From the NCBI RefSeq assembly GCF_002261335.1, contig NZ_NEVL01000003.1:124001-188000 (forward strand): DNA of 64,000 nucleotides, in the 5' to 3' direction. Positions 20,955 to 28,743 of the stretch are shown here, one piece after another. This stretch comes from Bordetella genomosp. 1. Lineage in GTDB: Bacteria; Pseudomonadota; Gammaproteobacteria; Burkholderiales; Burkholderiaceae_B. Numbering within the stretch: position 1 is the stretch's first letter; every line of letters starts with the position of its first letter. The notes under the pieces were generated by a model. The model saw only the letters and a program-made list of their open reading frames with translations. It did not search any database and was not told where the DNA came from. The translations under genes and the position numbers were made by a program.

Positions 20955-21569
20955 ATGTCCTTGATCGTCGCCGCACGCTTCCAGACTTTCGAGCAGGCCA
21001 CGCTGGCCGCCGGCAAGCTGTTCTCGGCCGGCTTCCGCGAGGAAGACGTCCACACCTTTTATGTGAATACCCCGGGCGGCCACGCCCGCTTCCCGCTGGG
21101 CGGGGACCGCAAGGCCGATCCGGATGCCGAGGGCGCGCAGTATGGTGCGATCGCCGGCGCGGCCATCTTCGGCCTGGTGCTTGCCGTGGCGGGCGGCCTG
21201 ATCGGCGCGCGCATCAGCGGCTCCATCGTGGCCGTGGTCGCGGCGGCCGGCGTGGGCGCCTATCTCGGCGCGCTCGGCGGCGCGATGTGGCTGGCCGGGC
21301 GCAGAAAGCGCCGCGGCGCGCCCGGTGCGCCGCTCGACGAGGCCGGCCATCCCGAGGTGCGGCCGGCCGGCGTGCTGCTGGCGTTGCACATCACGCCGGA
21401 CCGCGAGGCCGAGGCGGTGCGCATCCTGCGCGGGGCCGGCGGGCAGGACGTGGAGCGGGCGCACGGCCGCTGGCGCGACGGCCGCTGGGTCGACTTCGAT
21501 CCGCTGGTGGCGCCCGAACGCGAGCCCGCCACCGTGCCAGCGCCCGGTGGCATGAGGAGCGCATCATGA
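20955..21569 (+). CDS. Glycine-zipper membrane protein, possibly stress-related
   Basis: 204 aa. The N-terminal region (1-60) looks like a small alpha/beta domain (SLIVAARFQTFEQATLAAGKLFSAGFREEDVHTFYV). A Gly/Ala-rich double membrane segment follows (65-120) with glycine-zipper spacing, then basic RRKRR and a second alpha/beta stretch (HITPDREAEAVRILRGAGGQDVERA). The two soluble parts may be repeats of one fold. No family could be named. It overlaps the next gene by ATGA. Confidence 0.7.
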   Translation: MSLIVAARFQTFEQATLAAGKLFSAGFREEDVHTFYVNTPGGHARFPLGGDRKADPDAEGAQYGAIAGAAIFGLVLAVAGGLIGARISGSIVAVVAAAGVGAYLGALGGAMWLAGRRKRRGAPGAPLDEAGHPEVRPAGVLLALHITPDREAEAVRILRGAGGQDVERAHGRWRDGRWVDFDPLVAPEREPATVPAPGGMRSAS

Positions 21570-22180
21570 GAGCCCTGATCGCAGCCGTCGCGCTGACGGC
21601 GGGCCTGTGCGCGGCGCCCGTGGCGCTGGCGGCCGATCAGGCCGAGGGCCAGTTCGTGGCGCGCGCCGTGGCCCTGTCGCAGTTCCAGATCGACGCCGCG
21701 CAGCTGGCGCAGGACCGCGCGGCCTCCGGCGAGGTGCAGGCCTTCGCGCGCCAGATGGGCGAGCAGCATCGCGAGTCCCTGAAAACCTTGCAGCCCTATG
21801 TCGGCAAGACGGCGCCGGCGCCCACCGGCGCCTACGCCGGCCAGCTGGCGGCCCTGCGGGATGCGCAGGGCGCCGGTTTCGATCGCAAGTATCTGACGGA
21901 AGCGGTTGCCGGTACGCTGGGCGAGGCGCTGCCCGCCTTCGAGGTCGCGGTGCAGCAGGGCGCCGATCCGGCGGTCCGCGATTATGCAAAACGCGCCGTG
22001 GCGCAACTCACCGAGCAGCGCGCCCGGGCGCAGGCGCTCGCCAATCCCAAGCCGGCGCCGGCAGCCGCCGAGACGGTGACGCCCACGCCGCCCGGCGAAG
22101 CGCCGGCCCCGTCGCCCGCCTCGCGCAGCGCGCCTGCGGCCGGCACCGCCGGGCCGGGCGGAGGTGCGCCGCAACGCTGA
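21566..22180 (+). CDS. DUF4142 exported protein
   Basis: 204 aa: signal peptide (1-22, ...VALA-A), then a four-helix DUF4142 domain (FVARAVALSQFQIDAAQLAQDRAASGEVQAFARQMGEQHRESLKTL) to about residue 160, and a Pro/Ala-rich tail. DUF4142 is a ferritin-like periplasmic family of unknown function, common in stress-induced loci. Translationally coupled to the glycine-zipper gene by ATGA; a terminator follows. Confidence 0.85.
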   Translation: MRALIAAVALTAGLCAAPVALAADQAEGQFVARAVALSQFQIDAAQLAQDRAASGEVQAFARQMGEQHRESLKTLQPYVGKTAPAPTGAYAGQLAALRDAQGAGFDRKYLTEAVAGTLGEALPAFEVAVQQGADPAVRDYAKRAVAQLTEQRARAQALANPKPAPAAAETVTPTPPGEAPAPSPASRSAPAAGTAGPGGGAPQR

Positions 22181-22207
22181 GCGGCGGGACGTATCGGGGT
22201 CGATGGG

Positions 22208-22238
22208 GTGCCTGCGCGGGTCGCAGGCACTTTTCTTT
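22208..22238 (+). terminator. Rho-independent terminator
   Basis: A 9-bp perfect stem GTGCCTGCG/CGCAGGCAC, 5-nt loop and TTTTCTTT tail, 28 bp after the DUF4142 gene. Confidence 0.85.
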
Positions 22239-22244
22239 CGCGCC

Positions 22245-23240
22245 TCAGTCGCCGGCGCTGCCGGTGATCGGCAGCACGATGCCGGTGATGTAGCTCGCGC
22301 AGCAGGGCGCGGCCAGGAACACATAGGCCGGCGAAATTTCCTCCGGCTGGGCCGGGCGGCCCAGGTCGGTGCCCTTGCCGAACTCGGCCACCTCTTCGGC
22401 GGGCCGGTCCGCTGGATTGAGCGGCGTCCACACGGGGCCCGGCGCCACCGCGTTGACGCGGATGCCCTGTTTGGCCAGGTTGCCGGCGAGCGCGCGCGTG
22501 AAGGCGTGGATCGCGCCCTTGGTGGTGGAATAGTCGATCAGGTTGGCGCTGCCGCGCAGGCCCGTCACCGAGCCCGTATTGATGATGGACGCGCCTTCCT
22601 CCAGGTGCGGCAGCGCGGCGCGCGCCATTTGCATGTAGCCGTAGATGTTGGTGCGCAGCGTCTCGTCGATGCGCTCGTCGGTGAGCTCCAGCAACGACTT
22701 GGCATGCTCCTGGAAGGCGGCATTGTTGACCAGGATGTCGAGCCGGCCGAAGGCCTTGATGGTCTGGGCCACGGCCGCATCGCAGAACTTGGGATCGCGC
22801 ACGTCGCCCGGGATCAGTTCGCAGCGCCGGCCCTCGGCCTGCACGTGGCGCGCGGTCTCGTGCGCGTCTTCGTGTTCGTCGAGATACACGATGGCCACGT
22901 CCGCACCCTCGCGTGCGTACAGCACCGCCACGGCGCGGCCGATGCCGGAATCGCCGCCGGTGATGAGGGCGGTCATGCCGCGCAGCTTGTCGCTGCCGCG
23001 GTAGTGCGGCGCCTCGAAGCGGGGCGCGAGCGCCAGGTCGTGCTCGTCGCCGGGCTTGTCCAGGTGCTGTTTCGGCAGGGGCGGCTCCGGCTGCGCATGG
23101 GTGCCGGCCTGGGCCGGGGCGTCGTCGCCGCCGCCGCTGCGCGCGGCATCGCGTCGATCCTGCTCCTCCTGCAGGGCGCGCTGCCGTTCGGCGGTGGTGT
23201 GTGCGCGGTGGGTGGCGTCGGGGGATTCGGGTTTGCTCAT
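22245..23240 (-). CDS. Short-chain dehydrogenase of the YghA/YhdF general-stress type
   Basis: 331 aa. A 75-residue charged N-terminal extension is followed by a classical SDR: NAD(P) site TALITGGDSGIGRAVA near residue 90, NNAAF, catalytic Tyr-x3-Lys in YSTTKGAIHAF and Ser in NTGSVTG. The long N-terminus and the RFEAPHYRGSDKLRGMTALITGGDSGIG layout match bacterial general-stress SDRs. The substrate is unknown. The ATG at 23240 has GGAGTC upstream. The sigma-54 element at 23279 leaves a leader of about 27 nt. Confidence 0.88.
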   Translation of the reverse strand: MSKPESPDATHRAHTTAERQRALQEEQDRRDAARSGGGDDAPAQAGTHAQPEPPLPKQHLDKPGDEHDLALAPRFEAPHYRGSDKLRGMTALITGGDSGIGRAVAVLYAREGADVAIVYLDEHEDAHETARHVQAEGRRCELIPGDVRDPKFCDAAVAQTIKAFGRLDILVNNAAFQEHAKSLLELTDERIDETLRTNIYGYMQMARAALPHLEEGASIINTGSVTGLRGSANLIDYSTTKGAIHAFTRALAGNLAKQGIRVNAVAPGPVWTPLNPADRPAEEVAEFGKGTDLGRPAQPEEISPAYVFLAAPCCASYITGIVLPITGSAGD

Positions 23241-23278
23241 GGCGGACTCCGTGGGGGGGAAGGGGATGCGGCGGGGCC

Positions 23279-23292
23279 GCAAGCCCCATGCC
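23279..23292 (-). promoter_or_regulatory. Sigma-54 promoter of the SDR gene
   Basis: Minus strand GGCATGGGGCTTGC, exact spacing. Only 9 bp separate it from the divergent element at 23302. Confidence 0.8.
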
Positions 23293-23301
23293 GCCGCGCC
23301 A

Positions 23302-23315
23302 GGAACGCCAGTTGC
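23302..23315 (+). promoter_or_regulatory. Sigma-54-like promoter of the AsmA-like gene
   Basis: GGAACGCCAGTTGC: perfect -12 half and spacing, -24 half GGAAC. Predicted start near 23327, leader 87 nt. Confidence 0.62.
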
Positions 23316-23413
23316 TATGCATGCGCCACATTACTCACGCGCCGGTCCGGCACACGGGCCCGCCACGCTCAATCGATGCAGCCGCCAGGCCGCCGTGCCG
23401 AGGAATCGACACC

Positions 23414-24571
23414 ATGGACGCTCTTTCTACCCCTCGAAGCCTGAGCTCAGGCGCCGCACCCGCGAAATCCGCGAAGGGCTGCGGCATCAGTCAGTATCCG
23501 GCGCTGTGCCGGTTTCTCGCCGGCCTGACCGCCACGACCCTGCTGCTGCTGGCGGTGGCCGGCATTCTCGCGTTCCTGGTGGTGCGCCTGGTGGAATTGC
23601 GCGTCGACAGCATCGTCGGCCCGCGCGGCCAGATCGGCGACATCACCGTGCGGCCGCACGAAATCGTGTTGCGCGACGTGGTGTTGCCCGGCGCGCCCGG
23701 CCAGGCCGCGACGCGCGCCGAGCGGGTGGTGCTGGTGCCGCGCTGGCGCGCCTTCCTGGCCCATGAGGCCGCGTTCGAGCGGGTGCTGGTGCAGGGCTAC
23801 GACATGGAAGTGCTGCGCGACGGCGACGGCAAGCTGCACGTGGCGCCCTCGCTCGCCCAGGCCCTGGCCCGGGCGCGCGGGGCCGACGGCCAGCCGCGCC
23901 CGGCATGGGCCGGCCGCGTGGTGCTGGCCGACGGCACGCTGCGCTATCGCGACCAGACCGTGGCCTATCCGCCGGGGCACGACATGGTGTTCGAACAGGC
24001 GCGCGTCGACATCTCGCCCCTGGCCGTGCCGGCCGGCGAGGAACGGATGGAGGTGCGTTTCGAGGGCGTGACCGCGCCCGGCGCGAACGGCCAGCGCGGC
24101 ACCGCCTCGCTGGTGGGCTGGGTGCGCGGCAAGGGCCAGGACGCCGACGTCCGGCTCGCGGTGCGCAACATGCCGGCCAGCCAGGTCGGCCCCTACATGC
24201 AGCTGGCGCACAGCGCGCCGCTGACCGGAGGCGCCGTCGACCTGGACATGCGGACGCAGATCCGCGACCGCGCGCTGCAGGCCAACGGCACGCTCGCGCT
24301 GACGCACGCCCGTTTCGGCGACGACGGCAGCATCTTCGCCCTGCCGCGCCAGGCCGTGCTGAGCGCCATGGCCGACCGCAACGACACGGTGCGTTTCGAC
24401 TTCACGGTGCAGGGCAGCCTGGACGATCCCAAGTTCGCCATGCAGAAAAGCCTGCCGCAGCGGCTGGCGGGCGGCTTCGCCCGCGCGGTCGGCGTGAGCG
24501 CCGAAGGTTCCAGCGAGGGCGTGACCGGCGCGGTGCGCGAGATGGGTCGCGCGCTGTCCAACCTCTGGTGA
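23414..24571 (+). CDS. DUF748/AsmA-like membrane-anchored envelope protein
   Basis: 385 aa. One N-terminal membrane anchor (residues 36-60: LAGLTATTLLLLAVAGILAF) is followed by a long periplasmic beta-rich region with AsmA/DUF748 features (LRDVVLPGAPGQAATRAERVVLVPRWRAF, LTGGAVDLDMRTQIRDRALQANGTLALTHARFG). AsmA-like proteins act in lipid transport and outer-membrane homeostasis; this assignment is by pattern only. GAGGAATC precedes the ATG. A strong bidirectional terminator follows. Confidence 0.65.
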   Translation: MDALSTPRSLSSGAAPAKSAKGCGISQYPALCRFLAGLTATTLLLLAVAGILAFLVVRLVELRVDSIVGPRGQIGDITVRPHEIVLRDVVLPGAPGQAATRAERVVLVPRWRAFLAHEAAFERVLVQGYDMEVLRDGDGKLHVAPSLAQALARARGADGQPRPAWAGRVVLADGTLRYRDQTVAYPPGHDMVFEQARVDISPLAVPAGEERMEVRFEGVTAPGANGQRGTASLVGWVRGKGQDADVRLAVRNMPASQVGPYMQLAHSAPLTGGAVDLDMRTQIRDRALQANGTLALTHARFGDDGSIFALPRQAVLSAMADRNDTVRFDFTVQGSLDDPKFAMQKSLPQRLAGGFARAVGVSAEGSSEGVTGAVREMGRALSNLW

Positions 24572-24643
24572 GGCCGGCGCGCCGGCCCGGGATCGGATCG
24601 GGCGAGCCCGCCGGTAGAGGACCCAGGGTACGACGGGACGGGC

Positions 24644-24684
24644 AAAAAAAAATGGCGGCCGGATGAACCGGCCGCCATTTTTTT
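24644..24684. terminator. Bidirectional rho-independent terminator
   Basis: An 11-bp perfect stem ATGGCGGCCGG/CCGGCCGCCAT, flanked by nine As and seven Ts, so it works for both converging transcripts. Confidence 0.9.
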
Positions 24685-24695
24685 CGGGCAGCGCG

Positions 24696-25031
24696 TCAGC
24701 GCCGGCCCACGATCACGCCCAGCAGGAAGGCCGCGCTGGCGGCCCAGCCCACGGCCTGCCAGGGGTGCGAACGCACGTATTCTTCGGTGCAGTCCACCGA
24801 GGCGCGCACCAGCTCGTTGGCGCTGTTGCCGGCGTCATTGAGCGAGTCGCGGGCGTCTTCCAGTTGCGCGCGCAACCGCGTCTTCAGCACCTCGATGTCT
24901 TCGTGGCCCGAGTCGCGCAGCGTCGACTCCAGGTCGTCGAGCAGCTGACGGGCGCCGCCACGGCGCGTACGCGACTCGGCGGCCGAGGTGTTCAGAGGCG
25001 TGGTGGGAGCCGGGGTCGGCGTGGATTCCAT
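24696..25031 (-). CDS. DUF883 (ElaB/YqjD-type) membrane protein
   Basis: 111 aa: a Thr/Pro-rich start, an amphipathic helical region (LLDDLESTLRDSGHEDIEVLKTRLRAQLEDARDSLND), the family signature VRSHPWQAVGWAASAAFLLGVIVGRR with a C-terminal membrane segment and Arg tail. Homologous to ElaB/YqjD, which bind ribosomes at the membrane. AGGAG is 8 nt before the ATG. Last gene of a four-gene operon (Cys-rich, YqjE-like, YqjK-like, DUF883) that mirrors E. coli yqjD-yqjE-yqjK. Confidence 0.88.
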   Translation of the reverse strand: MESTPTPAPTTPLNTSAAESRTRRGGARQLLDDLESTLRDSGHEDIEVLKTRLRAQLEDARDSLNDAGNSANELVRASVDCTEEYVRSHPWQAVGWAASAAFLLGVIVGRR

Positions 25032-25331
25032 AATGTCACTCCTGTGATGCTGCCGGGGGGGAGAGACCCTTGAGCGAACCAGCCCGGCGAGCCGGTCACG
25101 CAGCCACACGGAGGTGGCCGCGCGCGCAGGGGTCTTGAGAAAGGGGGGCCAGCCGCTGGCCGCGACCAGGCCCACGACCACGTTGCGTGCCGCGCGCGCG
25201 ACCTGCGCCCCATCGACGGGGGTGGGCGCGGGCGGGGGCGCGGCGGGATCGGGGGTGGCGAGCTGGCGGCGTTCTTCGTCCATGCGGGCCAGCAGCAGGG
25301 CGCGTTCGGCGGCGATATCGAGTTGGCTCAT
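24696..25331 (-). CDS. YqjK-like small protein whose frame runs on into the DUF883 gene
   Basis: The first 100 codons (25331 to 25032) encode a protein starting MSQLDIAAERALLLARMDEE with an amphipathic helix and a weak hydrophobic stretch (VARAARNVVVGLVAASGWP), in the place of yqjK. There is no stop before the DUF883 ATG, giving a 211-aa fusion frame. A run of seven G (25055-25061) lies just before the junction. With one more base the frame would end at a TGA 4 nt before the DUF883 ATG. It overlaps the YqjE-like gene by ATGA. Either a sequencing or true slippage, or a real fusion with internal start. Confidence 0.5.
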   Translation of the reverse strand: MSQLDIAAERALLLARMDEERRQLATPDPAAPPPAPTPVDGAQVARAARNVVVGLVAASGWPPFLKTPARAATSVWLRDRLAGLVRSRVSPPRQHHRSDIMESTPTPAPTTPLNTSAAESRTRRGGARQLLDDLESTLRDSGHEDIEVLKTRLRAQLEDARDSLNDAGNSANELVRASVDCTEEYVRSHPWQAVGWAASAAFLLGVIVGRR

Positions 25332-25789
25332 GGCTGGCTCCGGGGCGGTTCGTCGGCGGTCGGGGCGGCTGGCGGGACGGCGGAGGCCAGGCCCGTGCTT
25401 TCACGCAGGGCCTGGGCGTCCAGGCGCAGCTGCGTGCCCAGACTCTGGAACGGCAGGCCGTCGGGCGCGTTGCGGCGCGCCAGCAGCAGCGAGATCACCG
25501 CCACGCCGATCCATACGCCGGCGATGGCCCAGCCGGTGGTGCGGCGCCATGGCGTTTCCCAATAGTGCACCAGGACGGCGATGGAAAGAAAGGCGGCGGC
25601 GCCCAGGCCGGCGAACACCAGCGCCACCAGCGCGATCAGCGATCGCACCAGCGATTGGCGGTAGAGCGCGAGCTCCAGGTGCAGCAGTTCGCCATACTGG
25701 CCGATGCGGCCGGCCGCAAAGCGGGCGGCCAGCGAAAGCCGTGCCAGGCGGGCGCGCAAGCTCGGGCCCTTCGGGTAGCGATTCATCAT
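25328..25789 (-). CDS. YqjE-like phage-holin-family membrane protein (DUF1469)
   Basis: 153 aa with two adjacent membrane segments (LIALVALVFAGLGAAAFLSIAVLVHYW and WAIAGVWIGVAVISLLLARR) after an amphipathic N-terminus (RLARLSLAARFAAGRIGQYGELLHLELALYRQ). The layout and position next to DUF883 match YqjE, often annotated as phage holin family; there is no evidence of phage origin. Starts with two consecutive ATGs; the first (25789) overlaps the upstream stop and is preceded by GGAG. Confidence 0.82.
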   Translation of the reverse strand: MMNRYPKGPSLRARLARLSLAARFAAGRIGQYGELLHLELALYRQSLVRSLIALVALVFAGLGAAAFLSIAVLVHYWETPWRRTTGWAIAGVWIGVAVISLLLARRNAPDGLPFQSLGTQLRLDAQALRESTGLASAVPPAAPTADEPPRSQP

Positions 25790-26127
25790 CACACGGCTCC
25801 GGCAAAGGATGCGCAGGCTTGCGCGCAGTCGCGGCACGCCTGGGCGCAGGCCTGGCAATGGGCCACGGGATGTTCGGCGCATTCACGCGCGCAGCCTTCG
25901 CACAGCCGAGCGCAGAAACGCGCGGCCTCGGCAGAATATTCACTTGCGCGCGCAATCAATGCGCCCGCCATCCGGCAAGCCTCGGCGCAATCCAGGTCCA
26001 GCGCGATGCAGCGCCGCATGTCGTGGCCGCCCGGCGCGTCGAGGCAGGCGGCCGCGCAGGCGTCGCAGGTGGCGGCGCATCGCAGGCAGGCTTGAACGCA
26101 GGCTTGTACGGTGTCTGGCACTGGCAT
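25789..26127 (-). CDS. Cys-rich four-helix bundle protein, Csp-type copper storage (DUF326)
   Basis: 112 aa with 15 cysteines in CxxxC spacing (CVQACLRCAATCDACAAACLD, CARLCEGCARECAEHPVAHCQACAQACRDCAQAC). This pattern defines Csp/DUF326 four-helix bundles that bind many Cu(I) ions. No signal peptide is visible, as in cytosolic Csp3. First gene of the operon with YqjE-like and DUF883 genes; GAGGAGATGCC lies before the ATG. The sigma-54 element at 26194 leaves a leader of about 55 nt. Confidence 0.85.
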   Translation of the reverse strand: MPVPDTVQACVQACLRCAATCDACAAACLDAPGGHDMRRCIALDLDCAEACRMAGALIARASEYSAEAARFCARLCEGCARECAEHPVAHCQACAQACRDCAQACASFAGAV

Positions 26128-26193
26128 CTCCTCGTGGTTAACCCTAGCGGCCCGCGCGCGTTCGCGGGTGGACCTGCTGTAAGGCTTTGTTCA

Positions 26194-26207
26194 GCAACTG
26201 GCGCGCC
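26194..26207 (-). promoter_or_regulatory. Sigma-54-like promoter of the Csp/YqjE/DUF883 operon
   Basis: Minus strand GGCGCGCCAGTTGC: correct spacing and -12 half, -24 half GGCGC. Predicted start near 26182. Confidence 0.6.
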
Positions 26208-26336
26208 TGCCCCCGATCCTGTAAAACATCAACAGGGTGCCGCGCCCGGTGCACGGGTTCGCGACCGGTCATCGACGCGCGCACCGGCCGTCCTGCATGG
26301 CCACATTGGCATGTACCCACCCTCAAGGAGAATGTC

Positions 26337-26603
26337 ATGACATCCCACGCGAATACCCCCGGCAAGGCTGTGAGCACGGGCGCACCGGCCCCTGCGCCCG
26401 ACGAGGTCAGCATCAACGCCAAGGTCCTGCCCCCGCGCGGCCCGGTAGACGTCCCGCGCATGCCCCCGCCGATCGCCAAGCGTGCGGTCGACGAAGCCGG
26501 CAGCGAGAGCAAGCCCGTGGAAGATCCGACGCCCGAGTCGAACTGGGCCGACAACGCCCAACCCCAGCCGTACGCCAAGAACGCGCGCTCGTCGATTTTC
26601 TGA
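26337..26603 (+). CDS. Small Pro-rich hydrophilic protein, unknown
   Basis: 88 aa, rich in Pro, Ala, Asp and Lys (MTSHANTPGKAVSTGAPAPA at the start), without hydrophobic segments or cysteine. AAGGAG is 6 nt before the ATG. TTGGCATG at 26306-26313 looks like a -24 element but has no -12 partner and is too close to the start, so its promoter is not identified. Similar in style to the other small hydrophilic proteins of the island. Confidence 0.7.
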   Translation: MTSHANTPGKAVSTGAPAPAPDEVSINAKVLPPRGPVDVPRMPPPIAKRAVDEAGSESKPVEDPTPESNWADNAQPQPYAKNARSSIF

Positions 26604-26745
26604 CCTGCCGACGCCCGGCATGGCGCATCGCCGCCATGCCCGTCCCGCCTCCCGCCGGCTTTCCCGCCCGTCTTCACGCTCCCGTCGCCCACCGCATTGC
26701 ATCGCCAGCCCGGCCGGGCCCGGCGCGCTGCCGCGTGGTCCGTGC

Positions 26746-27804
26746 TCATGGCGTGGGCAGGGCTTGCAGGAACGCGAGCAGGCGGCGCTCTTCGGCCGCC
26801 AGGCCACGCGGGGTGTCGGGCGCGCGCGCATCGGCGGCCAGCGAGCCGGCCAGATAGGCGTCCATCACGGCGGGGTGGATGTAGCAGGAGCGGCAGACCG
26901 CGGGGGTGTTGGCGAGGCGCTGCGCCACGCGCTTGACCACTTCGGCCAGCTGCTTGCGCAGCGCGGTCTCGGAGGGCGGGGGGCCTTCCACGCCGGGCAG
27001 CAGGCCTTCGGCGCGCAGCGCTGCATAGGCGTAGAGCGTGCCGGCCCAGGTGCGATAGTGCTTGGCCGTGAAGTCGGCGCCGCTGGCCTCGCGCAGATAA
27101 TCGTTGACGAGGTCGGAGTCCACCGCGCGCGGCTCGCCGGTCTCGTCGAGGTAGTGGAACAGCTGCTGCCCGGGCAGGTCGAGACAGCGCCGCACCAGAC
27201 GCGCGATGCGCCGGTCGGCCACCGTCACGTCGTGCGGCACGCCGCTCTTGCCCACGAAGCGCAGCCGGATCCTGTCGCCGGCCACCTGCGCATGGCGGCG
27301 GGTGAGGGTGGTGAGCCCGAACGAGTTGTTGCTGCGGGCGTATTCGCGCGAGCCGACGCGGATGCGGGTCAGCTCGAGCAGGCGCACCAGCGTGGCGGCC
27401 ACCTTCTCGCGCGGCAGCCCGGGCAGGGCCATGTCGCGTTCGATGCGGGCGCGGATGCGCGGCAGGCACAGCCCGAACGCCGCCAGCTGGCCGTATTTCT
27501 GCGCGTCGCGCACCATGGTCCAGTCGGGGTGATAACGGTATTGCTTGCGGCCGCGCGCATCGCGGCCGGTCGCCTGCAGATGGCCCTGCGGATCGGGGCA
27601 GATCCACACGGCCTCATACGCGGGCGGGATCGCCAGCGCGCGGATGCGCGCCAGCGTGGCCTCGTCGCGGATGCGGCGCCCGCGCGTGTCGAAGTAGTGG
27701 AAGGTCTTGGCATTGACGCGCTTGCGCCGATAGCCGGGGCGGCTGTCGTCGGTGTAGACCAGGCCCGTGGCGGCGGGCAGCGGCAGGAGTTCGGGCGCGT
27801 TCAT
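26746..27804 (-). CDS. Type IB DNA topoisomerase (poxvirus-like)
   Basis: 352 aa. The N-terminal domain is at residues 1-90 (YRRKRVNAKTFHYFDTRGRRI, AIPPAYEAVWICPDPQGHLQATGRDARGRKQYRYH). The catalytic domain has LLELTRIRVGSREYARSNNSFGLTTL, KSGVPHDV, and the active-site Tyr in VCRSCYIHP near residue 320. It relaxes supercoils in the nucleus-free cytoplasm and is often horizontally acquired in bacteria. No ribosome site precedes ATG 27804. The sigma-54 element at 27818-27831 predicts transcription starting about 2 nt upstream, so the mRNA would be leaderless. Confidence 0.92.
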   Translation of the reverse strand: MNAPELLPLPAATGLVYTDDSRPGYRRKRVNAKTFHYFDTRGRRIRDEATLARIRALAIPPAYEAVWICPDPQGHLQATGRDARGRKQYRYHPDWTMVRDAQKYGQLAAFGLCLPRIRARIERDMALPGLPREKVAATLVRLLELTRIRVGSREYARSNNSFGLTTLTRRHAQVAGDRIRLRFVGKSGVPHDVTVADRRIARLVRRCLDLPGQQLFHYLDETGEPRAVDSDLVNDYLREASGADFTAKHYRTWAGTLYAYAALRAEGLLPGVEGPPPSETALRKQLAEVVKRVAQRLANTPAVCRSCYIHPAVMDAYLAGSLAADARAPDTPRGLAAEERRLLAFLQALPTP

Positions 27805-27817
27805 GGCCCGCCGACAA

Positions 27818-27831
27818 GCAAGCGCTGTGCC
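27818..27831 (-). promoter_or_regulatory. Sigma-54 promoter of topoisomerase IB (leaderless)
   Basis: Minus strand GGCACAGCGCTTGC, exact spacing. The -12 C lies 14 nt before the ATG, so the start would be at or next to the initiation codon. Only 6 bp separate it from the divergent site at 27838. Confidence 0.78.
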
Positions 27832-27837
27832 CGCGCG

Positions 27838-27851
27838 GGCATGGCGGTTGC
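27838..27851 (+). promoter_or_regulatory. Sigma-54 promoter of the PfpI gene
   Basis: GGCATGGCGGTTGC, exact spacing. Predicted start near 27863, with AAGGAG in the leader before the ATG at 27912. Confidence 0.8.
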
Positions 27852-27911
27852 TGCCAGCGGGCGGGGCCGGCGCGGCGCGCCGGCACACGAACACGCACTC
27901 AAGGAGCACAC

Positions 27912-28457
27912 ATGGCAAAGCTGAAAGACCTGACCATCGCCGTCCTGGCCGTCGACGGATTCGAACAGGTGGAGCTCACCGGGCCGCGCGACGCGCTGCA
28001 GAAGGAGGGCGCGCGCACGGTGCTGATCTCGGCCAAGACCGAGCCGATCCTCGGCATGCACCACGACAAGCCGGGCGACAAGTTCGAGGTCGATCTCACC
28101 TTCGTGCAGGCCGACGCCGAGCCCGGCGAATTCGACGCGGTGCTGCTGCCGGGCGGCGTGGTGAACGCCGACGAGATCCGCATGCACCCGAAGGCACAAT
28201 CCTTCGTGCGGGCCATGGTCGAGGCCGACAAGCCGGTGGCGGTAATCTGCCACGGCGCCTGGCTGCTGATCTCGGCCGGTCTGGTGCGCGGGCGCAAGCT
28301 CACCAGCTGGCCCTCGCTGCAGGATGACCTGCGCAATGCCGGCGCCGAATGGGTGGACCAGGAAGTGGTGGAAGACGGCCGCTTCATCTCGAGCCGCAAG
28401 CCCGACGACATCCCGGCCTTCAATCGCGCATTGATCGCCGCCCTGCAAAAGGGCTGA
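27912..28457 (+). CDS. DJ-1/PfpI family protein (general stress protein 18 type)
   Basis: 181 aa, complete DJ-1/PfpI fold: ILVAVL-like first strand (LTIAVLAVDGFEQVELTGPRDAL), Glu in the conserved FEQVELTGP loop, nucleophilic Cys in VAVICHGAWLLISAGLV (near residue 112) and the closing SRKPDDIPAFNRALI. Relatives include YhbO/GSP18 (stress protection, deglycase or glyoxalase activity debated). AAGGAG precedes the ATG. Single gene under its own sigma-54 promoter. Confidence 0.92.
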   Translation: MAKLKDLTIAVLAVDGFEQVELTGPRDALQKEGARTVLISAKTEPILGMHHDKPGDKFEVDLTFVQADAEPGEFDAVLLPGGVVNADEIRMHPKAQSFVRAMVEADKPVAVICHGAWLLISAGLVRGRKLTSWPSLQDDLRNAGAEWVDQEVVEDGRFISSRKPDDIPAFNRALIAALQKG

Positions 28458-28521
28458 GGCGGGGCGGGCCGCGCACCCGCCCGGTTCGAGGGACAGGCGG
28501 GCCGATGGCCCGCCTGCTGCA

Positions 28522-28713
28522 TTACGGGCGGCGCGCGCCGCCGCCGGTGTTGCGGCTGCTCTGCTGATCGCCGCCGGTGCCGATCTGGCTGGTGTGGCCA
28601 TCCTTCTTGCTGCGGTTCTGTTCGCTGCCGTGGCTCTGCTGTTCGGTGCGATCGGTGTCGTTCTTCTGCGGGGCGTCCTGGCCGTCGCGGCGGGGTTCCT
28701 GTTGCGTGCTCAT
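28522..28713 (-). CDS. Small Gln/Arg-rich hydrophilic protein, unknown
   Basis: 63 aa (begins MSTQQEPRRDGQDAPQKNDT), made almost only of Gln, Asp, Gly, Ser, Arg and Lys. It resembles the 54-aa protein at 44890 in composition. GAGGAG is 6 nt before the ATG. Last gene of the minus-strand DUF3182 operon, 30 bp after cinA-like. Confidence 0.7.
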   Translation of the reverse strand: MSTQQEPRRDGQDAPQKNDTDRTEQQSHGSEQNRSKKDGHTSQIGTGGDQQSSRNTGGGARRP

Positions 28714-28743
28714 GGTGGTCTCCTCGTAGGGTCGGTGATGAAC

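Noticed and set aside
25328-25789. Phage holin as evidence for a prophage
   Set aside because: The YqjE-type family is a normal chromosomal membrane protein next to DUF883 genes; no other phage genes are present.
26306-26321. TTGGCATG as -24 element for the 88-aa gene
   Set aside because: The partner at -12 is CC instead of GC and the start would fall inside the ribosome site.
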